Assembly (NCBI GenBank): GCA_032164245.1
Contig: JAVMKO010000003.1
Coordinates: 65,232,390 to 65,296,389, forward strand
Source of the DNA: Sternotherus odoratus
Lineage: Eukaryota > Chordata > Testudines > Kinosternidae
Direction: 5' to 3'
DNA length: 64,000 nucleotides
Positions 24,076 to 36,500 of the stretch are shown here, in pieces. Both the position numbers and the translations under genes were made by a program. Under the pieces are notes generated by a model. The model had not been told where the DNA came from, did no database searches, and was given only the letters and a program-made list of their open reading frames with translations. Numbering within the stretch: position 1 is the stretch's first letter; every line of letters begins with the position of its first letter.

Positions 24076-26142
24076 TGTAGGGTTCAGCTTAGGGTATTCC
24101 TGAAGGATAAAAAAAAAAATCAAGCTTCCAGTTAGTTCCTGGAAGATATCATAGATCTGTATTATGAAGGCATTAGTATGAGACTGTTCATTTTCACCAA
24201 TTAAACCAATGAGGCTACCTGTTTACAATATCACTACTATTTAGTTTTGCTTATTTGTCTTCAGTAAGAGATGTTGATAAAAGTTGTACTTTCAGGAAAA
24301 GAAACATATGCCCGTCCCATAATACGGTGCCTGTCTCTTCCATGCTACTGAGTGTTGTCAGTGGAAATCAAGGGGAGTTGAAAGGACTCAAGATGTCTCT
24401 GGAGTCCCTCAGCTTCCTGAAGAATCAGCCCCTAAATTACCATGAAGCATTTGAATAATAAAAAAAAAAAGTAGGTTCACGGTAAGGAGAAAGTAACGTA
24501 TGGCTCTTACAAAACGTAATGTTTTAAGACTAAGTCTGATTTATACATAGTTGAACAGAATTACTAATTAACTTAACTTTAGTAAAGTAGTAAAAGATTT
24601 TAAGAATAAAAATAAAATGCTCCAAGAATTCAGTTCACTGTCAAAGGCATTGAAATTGCACTTGTATAAATCTGAGCAAGTACATCAACGTCGCAAGTAC
24701 GCTGTGTGCATATATATATTATGTATATATATATATTTTGACAATGCTTTAACATATGTAGCTTTATATTTTCCTTTCAGCTGAACGCAACATGCTGGTC
24801 CATGATTAAAAAAAGCTTTGTGACACCTTACTTTTTTTTTTTTGGTAGGAGGAGGAGTAAAATTTAACAGAAATAACTCCACTTAATGTTTGAGTGAGCG
24901 ATGTAATGAAATCTGTTTGCTGTGCTAGCTGTCTCCAGATTGAGCTGTAATTACACCACAGAAGGAAGAAAGGTAGCTGAGTCTCAATCTAGATCATTTA
25001 TGTAAACTCAGCCTTCTTGTCAACGAAGTTCTCAGATTGCATGCATGCAAACCACAAAAATCATCTCCTATGAACAAACTAGAGACAGTGTCAAATTGCA
25101 GACTTCTGATATACCTTATATTCTTTCTGTAATTGGATTTAAAATCAAACACACTAAGGTTAAAAAACTTTTCATGTACTGTATATTTATTCAGAAGAGT
25201 AAAAAATCTGTGCTAACAGAAGACTATTCCACACTCCTTTCTGCCAAAAGATTGATGCTGAACATTACAAATTTACATTTATTTGACTTAAGTGAAAACA
25301 AGTGTCACATAAATCTGGGAACTTATTTAGGGTAAGATTGCGCTGAAACAAATTGATCTGGTGGAAAGATTTTTTTCCCTGAAAGCATAGAAAACCTCAT
25401 CTTTGAGCCAGAGCAAAGTATTTTATACATACGGTATAAAAACACAGGCAATCAATTCTCTTAACGGAGCCAAATAAATATTTGATTAAATATTTTAAAG
25501 CTCCTACTTACCACGCTTGACACATATTCTCAGAAAGTTTCTCAAATACTGAAAGCATTAGGCACAGAGTAATTTTACATCTGAACACATAAAAACAGTG
25601 TGAGGAGACATAACTGCATGTAGACAGATAAAGGATTTTTCCTCATTAATTCACTGAACTGCCCTTCGTGTTGATAAATTGGTACCTTAATTCTTGACTT
25701 AAACACCCCTCTCTCTGGCAATTTTAGAAAGTGTTTCTCCTGACACCTGCAGCTTCAGGCCCCCCTCTGTCCTCTCTAGTGCAGGAAAACCACAGGCTAC
25801 CACATTGGCGCCATCCCTGGCTATGTCCAATCAATAAGGACTTATTTCCTGTCCATTTGCTGAGGTCACAGAAGTGAGTCTCATTAATTATTTCTACTGG
25901 TGCAGCCTCAAGTATGCTTCTGGCATGACAAGTGAAAACTGTTTGACCTTTTTCCCCTAGTTTTGTTTATAGCAGTTCCAAAGAATGCATGTTCATTCAG
26001 CAATGCGGTAAACGACCAAAAAAAAACAAAAAAACAGGCAACTAACAAATGTAGTTCTTTTAAAAATACAGGATATTTTCCCCTTGTCCCAGCCATTATC
26101 TATTTTTGCAAATGAACAACAGTTTATTTTTTCAATTGTATG
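24076..26142 (-). other. PDSS2 3' flank or 3' UTR, otherwise empty
   Basis: This lies just downstream of the PDSS2 stop on the minus strand, so part of it should be 3' UTR, with the end unknown. A minus-strand AATAAA occurs only 15 nt past the stop (plus-strand TTTATT at 26123-26128), and others lie further left, for example at 25278-25283. A TA microsatellite is at about 24708-24740. No exon or repeat was recognised. Confidence 0.45.
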
Positions 26143-26301
26143 TCATGAAAATCTGGTCACAGCATAAACCATGTTTTCTAAAGCAGATCTGGCCTCAGAG
26201 GGAGGGAAGCACTCCAGGGCCTCCAGTGCTCTGTTTCCATGGGAATGACATAGGTCAATAGCTGAAGTCACACCTTTGCCAGCCTTGATTGCTTCTTGCA
26301 A
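26143..26301 (-). CDS. PDSS2: PDSS2 last coding exon (C-terminus and stop)
   Basis: Subunit 2 of the mitochondrial decaprenyl diphosphate synthase. With PDSS1 it builds the polyisoprenoid tail of coenzyme Q. The exon follows a good acceptor (TTTTCTAACAG) and encodes 52 residues ending at TGA (26145-26143). They include [14 protein letters not shown] and [20 protein letters not shown], the highly conserved C-terminus of vertebrate PDSS2. The trailing motif is the helical end of the trans-prenyltransferase fold. The exon starts in phase 0, directly continuing the 36-bp exon at 41563-41598. No frameshift. The nearest AATAAA is 15 nt past the stop, although the true 3' UTR may be longer. Confidence 0.97.
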   Translation of the reverse strand: MQEAIKAGKGVTSAIDLCHSHGNRALEALECFPPSEARSALENMVYAVTRFS

Positions 26302-27362
26302 CTGTTAGAAAACACATGCATAATAAAATCAGTTTTGACAATACTTGTGTACAATTATTTCTAAGATAACAGTAAGAATTCAGTATTTCCATTACCTTTT
26401 CTTGAGGTAAAGAGGGCAGCTAAAATCAAATCACTCAGAAAGCTCTCATACTATTCACAAATATAAAGCCGCTCTACTTCAGCTCCAAACTACAATAAAA
26501 CCCCAATCAATTTAAACTACACCACTACTTCTTGATAATTCAAATGCTAAGCCTTGAAGCATGCATGCAACAAAGATGAGAGGTTTTTAAATATCTGGAT
26601 CTGTCCCTTACCAGATAATTTTTGTATAGTATACTAAGCCGATGTGTCAACCAAGCACTTATTTTCTTGTACTCCATATGTGGATATCGGGTCCAAATGG
26701 ATTTATAAATACACATTTTAATATTTCATATATTATGTATTTTATATATACATATTTTCATAGTTTACAAAAAATCTGGAATTATATATTTATGAACAGA
26801 TTAAGGAGGATATGCACACTCATGTCTCCATCTTTTATATAATTTATTAATATTGCTCTGTTTACTCATTATATGTTTACATTTGTTATAGTGGACAAGA
26901 GCAAATTACCTCAGTAAAATAGAGCTTAAACCCAAGTCTGCCATCAATTCTGCCATGCAAACTTAATGCACTCAGTAGGGATGGTGACTTTGAGGATGGA
27001 ACACAGCTCCAAATTGCATTATATTAAATAGGAAAATGTTTCCATGGGATAATAGACATTTTCTGGCACACTGCTGGACAGAAGTGCAAAACTTGCGTAA
27101 AATGTCAGGCAACATTTGTATGCTTTTTATATTACTTTTAATTTTGTTGAAGTTCTTTAAGGTGGTCTTATGTTAAAATGTATTTAAAATTGTTTTTATG
27201 ATGAAGAGCATCCTGAGAGCAACATCAAAAGGAGGTGAAATTATATTTATACAAATTATTATTGTTTGTTTTCCTTTAATATGTAGTCTTCACAACCCAA
27301 TCCAACAGCTAGATGTGTGAAAGGACAGAAATCAAACCCAGGTCTCTTATCTATTTGTCTTC

Positions 27363-27611
27363 AGGTAGGTCTACACTGCAATTAGTCACCTGCAGCTGAC
27401 CCGTGCCAGCTGACTCAGGCTAATGGGCTATTTAAGTGTGGTGTAGACATTCGGGCTCGAGCAGCAGACCAAGCTCTGGAACCCTCCCACCTTGCAGGGT
27501 CCTCGAGCCTGGGCTGCAGCCCAACCCTGATGGTCTTCACAGCAATTGAACAGCCCGTTCCAAGTCAGCTGCCATGGCAACCACAGGTGTCTAACTGCAG
27601 TAGATGTACCC
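27363..27611. mobile_element. MITE with CTACACTGCA termini
   Basis: Left end GGTAGGTCTACACTGCAATT, right end (inverted) GGGTACATCTACTGCAGTTA, about 250 bp, with TTC on both sides as a 3-bp target duplication. Ends and target length suggest the PIF/Harbinger superfamily. Interior is GC-rich with the motif CATTCGGGCTCGAGC. A related copy is at 37900. Confidence 0.7.
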
Positions 27612-28644
27612 TTCGGTATTTATATGGCCCCCATCCCTGCAGTATCTGAGCGCTTCACCATTTTTAATGTATTCTACATGGTTTAATAGTAGTGTCTCAT
27701 TGTCATTGAATCAACCTATCAAATATTTTATTAAATTCATATCAATATTGTATCTAAAGTTATTATGGAAAATAAATATTTTAAGGGAATTTTTACTGCA
27801 ATATAGTACACATTACTAAATCACTTCCATTCAATATTATTTACTCAAATATAACATTAACATATCTAGTTTAAATGATATGGAAATATTTGAGAGCCAG
27901 AACTGTAAGTTATCCATTTTATATAAGCAGTTGTATTTATATATAATGAATGACTTTTCTTCTCTAAATACATACTGAAGTGGATTCATTATATGTAGTT
28001 GAGAATGAAATCAGTTGAAAGCATATTACAGTACTTTAGTGTTCAAGTCCCAATTCATAAAAAATGTATTCCCCACTTAAGCTAGAGTTTTCATGTACTG
28101 TGCTTTGGAGGAGTACGTCTCCTGAAGCAGAATGCACTGTACAGTTAATTCAACACCTTTTCCAATGTGTATAAATCACCCACATATCCATGGCCATGAA
28201 GGATGGATGGAGTCTCTAATGAGAAAGAGTAATTTTAACTGACTAGAAAGGTTCTTTGATTGACCCAACCTATCAGCATGTGTTAGAATTTGCATGAAGA
28301 TGCTAAAGTTCTGTTCACTTACTGAAGCTCATTAACACTACTTGGGATATTAGGGGCACAGAAGGAGCTGGCAACGGTGGACCAGAAAGAAGAAATCCTG
28401 AAGGGAAACTTTAGGGACAGTCAAGTTCAGAGAGGAAGCTTTGTTTATGAGTTACATTCTATTATTGGTTTTCAGGTACCAATAAAGCCAAACCCCGAAA
28501 GGGGGAGAGTTTGGAAACTAACACAGGGTTAAACTAACATTGTTAAAGACAGAGTGGGAACTCAGCCCATTCATGGGCATTCCATGTATAACTACTTACA
28601 TGTATACAGTACCTTGCAACAAAAAGAATCCCAAGCTTATTACA

Positions 28645-29140
28645 AACTACACACGTAAGAATTACCGTACCAGATCAGACCTATCAATTACCAGATGCTT
28701 CAGAAGGTGCAAGAAACTCCAAATAGGGTAATATTGGCACAACCAGCTCATTGGATAAGTTACTTAACCCCATCAGTTATTTGGCTCATGCCCCAAAAGA
28801 CGAAGGCTTATGCTTTTAAAAATTCTTAGTAATATTTGTTATCCACATAAATTCTAATCTCTTGCCCCAACAGTATCTTGCAGCAAGGAGTTCCAACTTC
28901 CTTTTATCAGTTTTAAATTCAATGTCTTTCAATTTCGTATTATGGAAAAATAGGAGTTTCCAATATTATAAGACAGGATAAATAGAAGTGGCCCATTTTC
29001 CTTCTTTGTGCTATTCATTATTTTGTATGCTTCTTTCATGTTCCCTCTCATTAACTTCCTCTCCAGACTAAAAATACAAATCTTTGTAATCTTTCTTTAT
29101 ATGGAATATTTTTTCATCTCTGTATTCACAGGATCACTTC
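28645..29140 (-). mobile_element. CR1 LINE 3' fragment, minus strand
   Basis: In the given strand it reads AGAATTACCGTACCAGATCA, then CAGATGCTTCAGAAGGTGCA, and later ATTTTGTATGCTTCTTTCAT and CTCTCCAGACTAAAAATAC. These are the reverse complement of the 3' part of a CR1 family. Diverged, no intact frame. Confidence 0.75.
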
Positions 29141-30399
29141 ACTTACTGTTGAAATACAGGAATCTTTACAATGATACTCAACACTGTAAGAGAACACAGA
29201 ACAACCAACCTTACACTATAGAACAGGACTGGAAGTCAATATTGTATCCATTGCATTAAAACTACTGGGGAAACTTTAGATATATAAAATGCAATTACCT
29301 AAACTGGATATTCCCTAAACATTGGGGCAAATGCCCCTACTCTACTCTTTCAAGAGTTGCCACGAGATATTTAAGATCACAGACAGAAGGTATCCCACCT
29401 TTAAATGTCATCCAAAAGACAGCTCAGTGCTCCAGAACACCATGTTAGGATATTGGTTTAAAACTGTTTTGAAGGAAAGAGTGCCAGAATTACTTTCTCA
29501 GCACCTTGGGTTTTCCTTAGAGGGACCCACATACTGACCAAACTTGACTGCTTCATTTGCAATGTAATGAGCTAAAAAAGCCCCAGGTGTTATTGCTGTA
29601 GGTGGTTATGTGTGTTCATTAAACAAAATAATTTAAAAAGCCCTGCCTAAGTTAACTTATCCTCAATGGAGAACAAGGCACTAAGAATAAATAACCTTCG
29701 AGATTTCCTTCCTTCTTTCCTCATAAAAGAACCCCATTCATTTGCCTCTTCTATCATCTGAACGGAGCAATACCCCTTAATCAATCTTTCTCCTGGCAGA
29801 CCACCTGCCTTTCCACTTCCTGTTCAATTCTCAGTGCCACCAGCACTACCTCATAGCTAATTTCCACAACTGGACTCCATGCTGGTAAATCATTTACTCC
29901 CAGTGACCACTGTCAGTGCAATTCATATCCTACCCCCTTTCAGCTCCTGGTTAAGAAACCAGAAGGAAAAGGAGATGGTTTGGAATGCAGGTTAAATGGA
30001 TCAGGTTGGATTTTGGACAGTTATCAGGCAGGGTAGATTTGACACTTGCTCCACCCAAAGTCATGATGTGCTCTACCTTCTACTGATCAGAAACCCTCCC
30101 CTCAAGTCCTGGAAAATTATCAGAGTAGCTACATTTCTAATGATAAAAGCTGTTCATTATTGGAAAACTAGGATAGGATTTTTGTCAGAAAAAAGGATAG
30201 ATAGGTGTTATGAAGACACTGGTGTGGACCAAAACAAGTATGTTTTGATTAACCATAGACTTCACCTTACATTGCCTTCGACTGTATTCTTATGAGCTAG
30301 CAAGATTTTGAAACTACAAGAATTCTGTACCTGAGTGGAATACATGTGAAATTTATGATACCAAGCAAACATTGGTATCCAAATAGGTCATTCTGCATA

Positions 30400-30690
30400 G
30401 GGCTGGTCTTCACTGGGGGTGAGGGGGAGAGGATCGACTGAAGATACGCAACGTGAATAACGTAGCTGGAAGTTGGCATATCTTCAGCTGACTTACCGTC
30501 CTCATAGTGGCAGCAGTCGGCGGCGCGCTCCCCCGTTGACTCCAGCTTGCACTTTGCGTCAAGCTGGAGTTATGGAGTTGACAGGGGCGCCACTGGCGAT
30601 CGATTTCTCGTGTCTTAACGAGACGTGAGAAATCGATTGCCAAAAGATCGATCGCTACCCGCTGATCCGGCGGGTAGTGAAGACATACCC
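30400..30690 (-). mobile_element. Harbinger-like MITE with three hairpins, copy A
   Basis: Ends GGGCTGGTCTTCACT and (inverted) GGGTATGTCTTCACTACC, 291 bp, flanked by ATA and ATG. In inverse orientation to the copies at 47703 and 63531 it contains the same three internal hairpins. They are built on GAAGATACGC with AACTTCCAGCTACG, on AACTCCAGCTTG, and on ATCGATTTCTCGTGTC. CpG content is high for the neighbourhood. No coding capacity. Confidence 0.8.
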
Positions 30691-32518
30691 ATGGAAGATG
30701 GAATGCTACTCATTGCTACTTTCAATTTGTAGCATTAGTTCTTTCAGCATTAGTGCACATTTAAAGGCTATTCAACATTGGGATTAACAATGCCCACCTC
30801 TCTGCTTACTTGTCAGAAGTGTGCCAGTTGTGACGACAGTGGTCTCCCATAGTGAGAAATAGACTTTGAAACTGGCAGTTCATTTAACTAGCCAGCTATC
30901 AAATGGCAACAACCTTTGAATATTTTCAGATTCAGATGGATTTGAACCAGTGATCTAGTAGTGAAAAGATCAATATTCCTCATTCACTCACTCAAGCCAC
31001 CCCGTCCTCCCTGTAAAAATATCTATTCAAGACAAAACTGGCATATGTTAAGTGAAATTTTTAAAAAGAGATTAGGAAAGCTGTCAGCCACAGCACAAAA
31101 TGTAGGGGAAGTTGTGGGCCACTCAGAACAATTATGTTGGATTCCTCTTGGAAGGGAGAGCTTATGCAAAAAGTCTACAAAAATAATTGCATTTAAAAAT
31201 TTGCCGACACTGGAGAACCAGAAAATCATTTGCAGGAGAAAGGATCGTAAGTATTCCAGCAGGTGGGGATGATCCAGACCCTATCAAGTTTATTGAAAGA
31301 TTTCCCCCTTAATTATTTCTTTTGAGATGTTTAAATAGAACTAGTTTAAGTAAAGGGACAGGACTTCCAGGAGAGAAGACTGCCGACCCAACCAGACTAA
31401 AGTGGAGGAACAGACTTTTCCCAGCTTTGGGAGAGAGACTATATGGAGATGTAAATATTTTGTTCTTTTACTCTGAACAACAGTGTAAAGTTCAAGAAAG
31501 AACTTTTGAATGAAACTAAATAACTTTATGAAAATAAAACATTAAGGCCCTAGCATTTTTTTTCTTGTCAAACTCAGTTAATTACAGTCTCATGTATTTT
31601 CTGGGACAAGATGTCAGCAAACAAGTTCGGAGAAGATTCTGTGAACAATATCTAAGAAGAATGATCCTGTAGTCAGATTTCCTGTTGAGGTCGGAGATCC
31701 TCAAAGATCATGAGTTTCCTCAAACCTGAACCAAGTCAATACATTTTGTTTGCTTCTGAGATGTATGGTACTTGCGGAAATAAAACAAACCTAAATTGAT
31801 CAGTGGTCAAGTGACTGACTACTGCATTAAGTGTTTCCAATGTTCTTTGCTAGCTTTTCTAAATTTGTTTTCTCCCTTGTGGAAATATTCTGCCTCAATA
31901 AACATTGATAGTTAGATTGCTAAAATGTTACCTTGAAATTGCACCTCTACATATCATAGCTCATAGAAGAACGTTCTACTCTGCCCTCCTTTGGCTCTGT
32001 TAAATATTCGATCGGTTTTTTGTGGCTGGACACATGGTTAAGCTCTTCCTCTTCTTGCCTCCCCAAGTGGAAGCTGGACAATCATTTATTTATTTTAAGT
32101 GCCTCACTTCATAATGTACAAACTGCTATAATCCAAAACTTTCCTTTGCCTTTCCTGGTAGTATACAGAATAGGATGTCATTTGAGTTGGAGGGGTAAGT
32201 GTAGTTTGCCCAATATTTGCTAACATACACCTTGTATTGTAAAATAACAGTAAAAATAAAGATAATTGAATCTTTAACTAAAGTGATACAATTCTCTGTA
32301 AAAAAGTATATTAATAGAAAGTTAAGTTTGAACAGTAGGATGGTATTTCTCTTCCGTTCACCACATACTGAAATAAATGAGCTGTTTAACATATAGGCAG
32401 AGACTAAGTCTGGAAAATTTCAGTCTCAAAGAAGAAAGTTTAAAAAAAGTTTTAGCACCTGAAAAAAGAAGTTAGAATTAAATTTGTTATGAAATCTTGC
32501 TTTAGCAGTCACTCCAGC

Positions 32519-32735
32519 CTAGGGGTTCTCAAACTGGGGGGCTGGGGTCACAAGGTTATTACATGGGGGGTCACGAGCCTCCACTCCAAATCTCGCTTTG
32601 CCTCCAGCATTTAGAAGGGTGTTAAATACTGTATATAAAAAAGTTTTTTAAATTTATAAGGAGAGGGGCTTGCACTCGGAGGTTTACTATGTGAAAGGAG
32701 TCACCAGTTAAAAAAGTTTCAGAGCCATTGAGCTG
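32519..32735. mobile_element. Degraded hAT MITE
   Basis: Starts TAGGGGTTCTCAAACTGGGG followed by GGTCACAAGG and ends near AAAGTTTCAGAGCCATTG. Resembles the abundant hAT MITEs with a GGGGTTCTCAAAC end. The ends are eroded and no 8-bp duplication can be read. Confidence 0.6.
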
Positions 32736-33404
32736 TAACATTGTTTCAACAGTGTATTTTATTAACATGTACAGGAAATAATTTATCCATATGGACTGAC
32801 AAAATGTGTATGTTCTTTAGGTTTCAGATTTTTTTTTATTAAAGCTAATGTTCAACATGAAAACATACACAGATTGAGAGGTAAGGTACTGGACATCTGG
32901 AGTCTTTGTGCCCTCCCCCCGATAGGTTTTGTACAGTAGTTTTAACATTAGGGTGATTTTAAATCAGACACCAGGAAGTAAAATATATCTCTTTAAAAAT
33001 CTATGTGACTTCATTTTATTGTACTTTTAACACAGTGCCACAAGTTGCTGTTAGTGGTGGTCTTATTATTGCATATAATTAACCCAATATTTATATTAAC
33101 AGAGACTTGTTCGTATCTTAATGAAGACAACATTGGGGTGGATTCTATCCTATCAAAGTCTCTTGCAAACTCTCACTAGAGGCTGGCCTAGATAGATTAG
33201 ATAGCTTTTCTACCTTTCATTATGATCTAGTCAAGGGTTGGTATAGAAATATGCATTTAACCCCCCCCCCAAAAATCAAATAATTATAGTGTCCTGCATA
33301 TAACACAAAGTTCAGCAACTTAAAATATGACTGAAATCCTAATAAAGTTGGAAACCTCTTATTCTGAATGGTTTTAGCATCCTCTTTCAATATTGCCAGC
33401 TTAA

Positions 33405-33760
33405 TTTAATAGATCCCAAAGCCTGAAGGGACCATTCTGAACATCTAGTTTGATCTCCTGTGTAACACAGGCCATGGAATCTTCCCAAACTAATTCCCAG
33501 AACATAAGCTTTGACAAAAACATCCAATCTTGATGTAAAAATTGCCAGTGATGGAGAATCCACCACAGCCCATAGTAAATTGCTCCTTACTGTGAAAAAT
33601 GTACACTTTATTTCCAGTCTGAATTTGTCTAGCTACAATTTCTAGCTATTGGATTGTGTTGTAAATTTTTCTACTAAACTGAAGAGCCCATTATCTAATA
33701 TTTGTTCCCCATCTGGGTACTTACAGACTATAATCAAGGCGTGATCTTATGCTTGGAGCC
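33405..33760 (-). mobile_element. CR1 LINE 3' fragment, minus strand
   Basis: Given strand: AGCCTGAAGGGACCATTCTG, AACATCTAGTTTGATCTCCT, GTGTAACACAGGCCATGGAA, then GATGGAGAATCCACCACAGC. This is the reverse complement of a common reptile/bird CR1 3' region. It may be the 3' part of the same insertion as 34743-35262, split by the plus-strand CR1 between them. Confidence 0.8.
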
Positions 33761-33839
33761 TGTGTCTAGAGCCAGGCCTGGTCAGACAGAAGCCACTAGA
33801 ATTAGCCTGGTTAGACAGAAGCCACTAGAATTAGCCATT

Positions 33840-34742
33840 TTTATAGCTGAAGTTCAGATAACTTACATTCAAGAGTTTTAGAAGAGCTGGCTGATGAGCT
33901 CACTGGACTATTAATGTTGATTTTCAATAAGTCTAGGAGAGCTGGGAAACTTCCAGAACACTGGATGACAACTAATATGCCAATTTTTCAGAAGGATAAA
34001 TAGGATGACCCAAGTCATTATAGGCATGTCAGTCTGATACCGAGCAAGATAATGGAATGGCTGATACAGGACTCAATAAAGAATTAAAGAAAAGTAATGT
34101 GATTAATGCAAATTAACATAGGTTTATGGAAAACAGATCCTATCAAACCAACTTGATACTGTTTTTTGATGAACTTACAAGTTTGGTTGATAGGGGTTAT
34201 AGCGATAACAGAATATACTTAAAATCTTGTGAGGCTTCTGACTTGGAACCATACCATATTTTAATTAACAATTAGAATGATATAAAATTAACATGACACA
34301 CATTAAATTGATTAACAATTGGCTACCTGTTGGATCTCAAAACATAATTGTAAATGGGGAATCATCATTGTGGGGGTATGTTTCCACTTTGGTCCTGCAG
34401 GGATATGTTATTGCCCTATGTCATTTAACATATTTATTAATGACGTGGAAGAATAAAGTTTGCAGATGACGTGAAAATTGGGAGAGTGGTAAATAATGCA
34501 GAGGACAGGCCACTGATTCAGAATGATACGGATGACTTCATAGACTGGGTGTATGCAAACAATCTGCATTTTAATATGGCTAAATGTGGATGTATCTAGG
34601 AACAAAGAACATGTGCCAGACCTACACAATGAGGGATCCTATCCTGGGAATTATAGGCCTGAATATCAGTGAGTCTGAAAAAAAGTTGAGGGTTATGATG
34701 AATACTCATCTGAACATCAGCTCCCAGTATGACTGTGATAAT
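33840..34742 (+). mobile_element. CR1 LINE, reverse-transcriptase region, decayed
   Basis: Plus-strand remnants of CR1 ORF2 are recognisable: GAAGAGCTGGCTGATGAGCT, CATTATAGGCATGTCAGTCT, CAAACCAACTTGATACTG, and the catalytic motif as TTTGCAGATGACGTGAAAAT (F-A-D-D-V-K). Multiple stops and small deletions. It lies between two minus-strand CR1 pieces. Confidence 0.8.
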
Positions 34743-35262
34743 GTCATATCATTCTAGGTTTTTAATTAAAATGTCATGCAGTGCAAAGTCAAATGCCTTA
34801 CAGAAATCTAAGTATATCACATAACACTATTATCTTAGTTTGACAGGATCTACTTTCCATAAACTCATGTTGATTGCATTAATTATATCACCCTCCTTTT
34901 GATTGTTTATTAATTGATTCCCATATCAGCTGCTTCATTATCTTGTCTGGGATCAATATCAGACTGACAAAGCCTATAATTTCTTGGGTCATCCCATTGA
35001 TCTTTTGTTAAATATTGGCACATTAACTTTCTTCCAGTCTTCTAGAACTTCTTTGGTGTTCCAAGACTTATTGCAAATCAACATTAATGGTCCAGTGAGT
35101 TCATCAGCCAGCTCTTTTAAAACTCTTGGATACAAGTTAACTGGACCTGCTGATTTAAAATCTCTAGCATTTAAATATTAGATATTTAAAACATCTGCAT
35201 TCAAAAGGAGTTCTTTTTCAGATTTATACATTATTTGATTATAGAGTCACCAAAGGAATTAG
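34743..35262 (-). mobile_element. CR1 LINE, reverse-transcriptase region, minus strand
   Basis: Given strand includes GTCAAATGCCTTACAGAAAT, CATAAACTCATGTTGATTGC, CATTATCTTGTCTGGGATCA, TTCTTCCAGTCTTCTAGAAC and AACTGGACCTGCTGATTTAA, the reverse complement of CR1 ORF2. It covers much of the same RT segment as the adjacent plus-strand copy, so the two are independent insertions. Confidence 0.85.
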
Positions 35263-35505
35263 TAGCAGTGGCTACATCCATCCTGCTGAGACAAAGTTTA
35301 ATGAAAAAATACTGTAGGTCATAAGCTCCTGGTATGAATTAGAATCCTCTATCCTTTCCATTTCACTGATTTTTTGGGAGCAAATCAGTTAATAGGATGC
35401 ACTGTAATCTCATGGACTGAACTATGATGATTCTTTGGTACTTAATAAAGTGGAACACTGTTGGACTATTGTGCAGCATGAGATTGCGAAACTGTTCTGT
35501 GATAG

Positions 35506-35721
35506 AATCAGGGTGGTAGCCGTGTTAGTCTGGAATAGCAGAGTTAACAAAGTCCTGTGGCACCTTAAAGACTAACTATAAAGTTTTGAAGCATGAGCTT
35601 TCGTGGGCTAATACCCACTTCGTCGGATGCAGGCCTGCATCCGACGAAGTGGGTATTAGCCCACGAAAGCTCATGCTTCAAAACTTTATAGTTAGTCTTT
35701 AAGGTGCCACAGGACTTTGTT
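35506..35721. mobile_element. Fold-back retroposon, copy 2: perfect palindrome
   Basis: Lies between perfect 16-bp direct repeats AACTGTTCTGTGATAG (35490-35505 and 35722-35737). The head is GGTGGTAGCCGTGTTAGTC. From 35543 to 35724 the DNA is a perfect palindrome of two 91-base arms with no spacer, centred at 35633/35634 within AGGCCT. The long target duplication points to LINE-type integration. The flawless arms mean the second arm was copied from the first at or near insertion, or that the insertion is young. Confidence 0.9.
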
Positions 35722-36274
35722 AACTGTTCTGTGATAGTACTGTGGTACATTAATGCACCAACTCTGTGGTAATCAATACTGAATTTTGGGGAGGGGAGTT
35801 GTTACTGACAGGACTAAGTTCATATTTTATTATTTGCATGACAGTATGGTATCTTCAAGAACCCTTATTTCCTTAAACGTCACCTTTCTTTTCTTTGGCT
35901 CTTTCCCCCTCACATCTTAAGCCAGTATATTAGTCTCATGCAGTGCAAGAGCTCCTGGGTACATCATTTCTCAGGTGACCTATTTCTAGAACAGGTACAA
36001 AATCTGTTTCCCATGTTAACATCCTATAAGTACACTGCTTCATACACAAAGCAATACATTCACAAAATATATCAACACTGTGTGACATACCATATTTCCC
36101 ATGACAGTTTGAAAGAAAGCAATCTGCAGCAGAGCAAATGAATAAGATCACATATCAAGATTTTAAAAAGCCCTATTCTGCTTAATTCCATCCCTTCAAG
36201 AAATGGCATCAAGGAAAATGCCCTTTCCTTCCTGTAACACCATCATAACTCATAGGAAAATTCATAATGTAAGT

Positions 36275-36500
36275 GGATGCACTGTGGTCCAGTAGATAGG
36301 CCAGAGAACTCTGAGTTAGGGATCTAGAATACTACTCCTCGCTTGGCCACTGAACTGTTGCGTGACTTCAGACAAGTATCTTCCACTGTCTGTGCTTTGG
36401 TTGCTCTACTTTGTCTGTCTGGTCTGCTTAGACTAAATTATTCAGGGTAGGAACTTTCTCTTAAAAAGTATTTGTACATTGCCTCTAGGAGATACTGTAA
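36275..36500 (+). mobile_element. tRNA-derived CORE/MIR-type SINE
   Basis: Begins TGTGGTCCAGTAGATAGGCC, has CTTGGCCACTGAACTGTTGC and TGACTTCAGACAAGTATCTT, and ends ATTGCCTCTAGGAG near TAATACAAATAATAAATA. The order of tRNA-like head, conserved core and AT-rich tail fits a CORE-SINE. Diverged. Confidence 0.65.
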
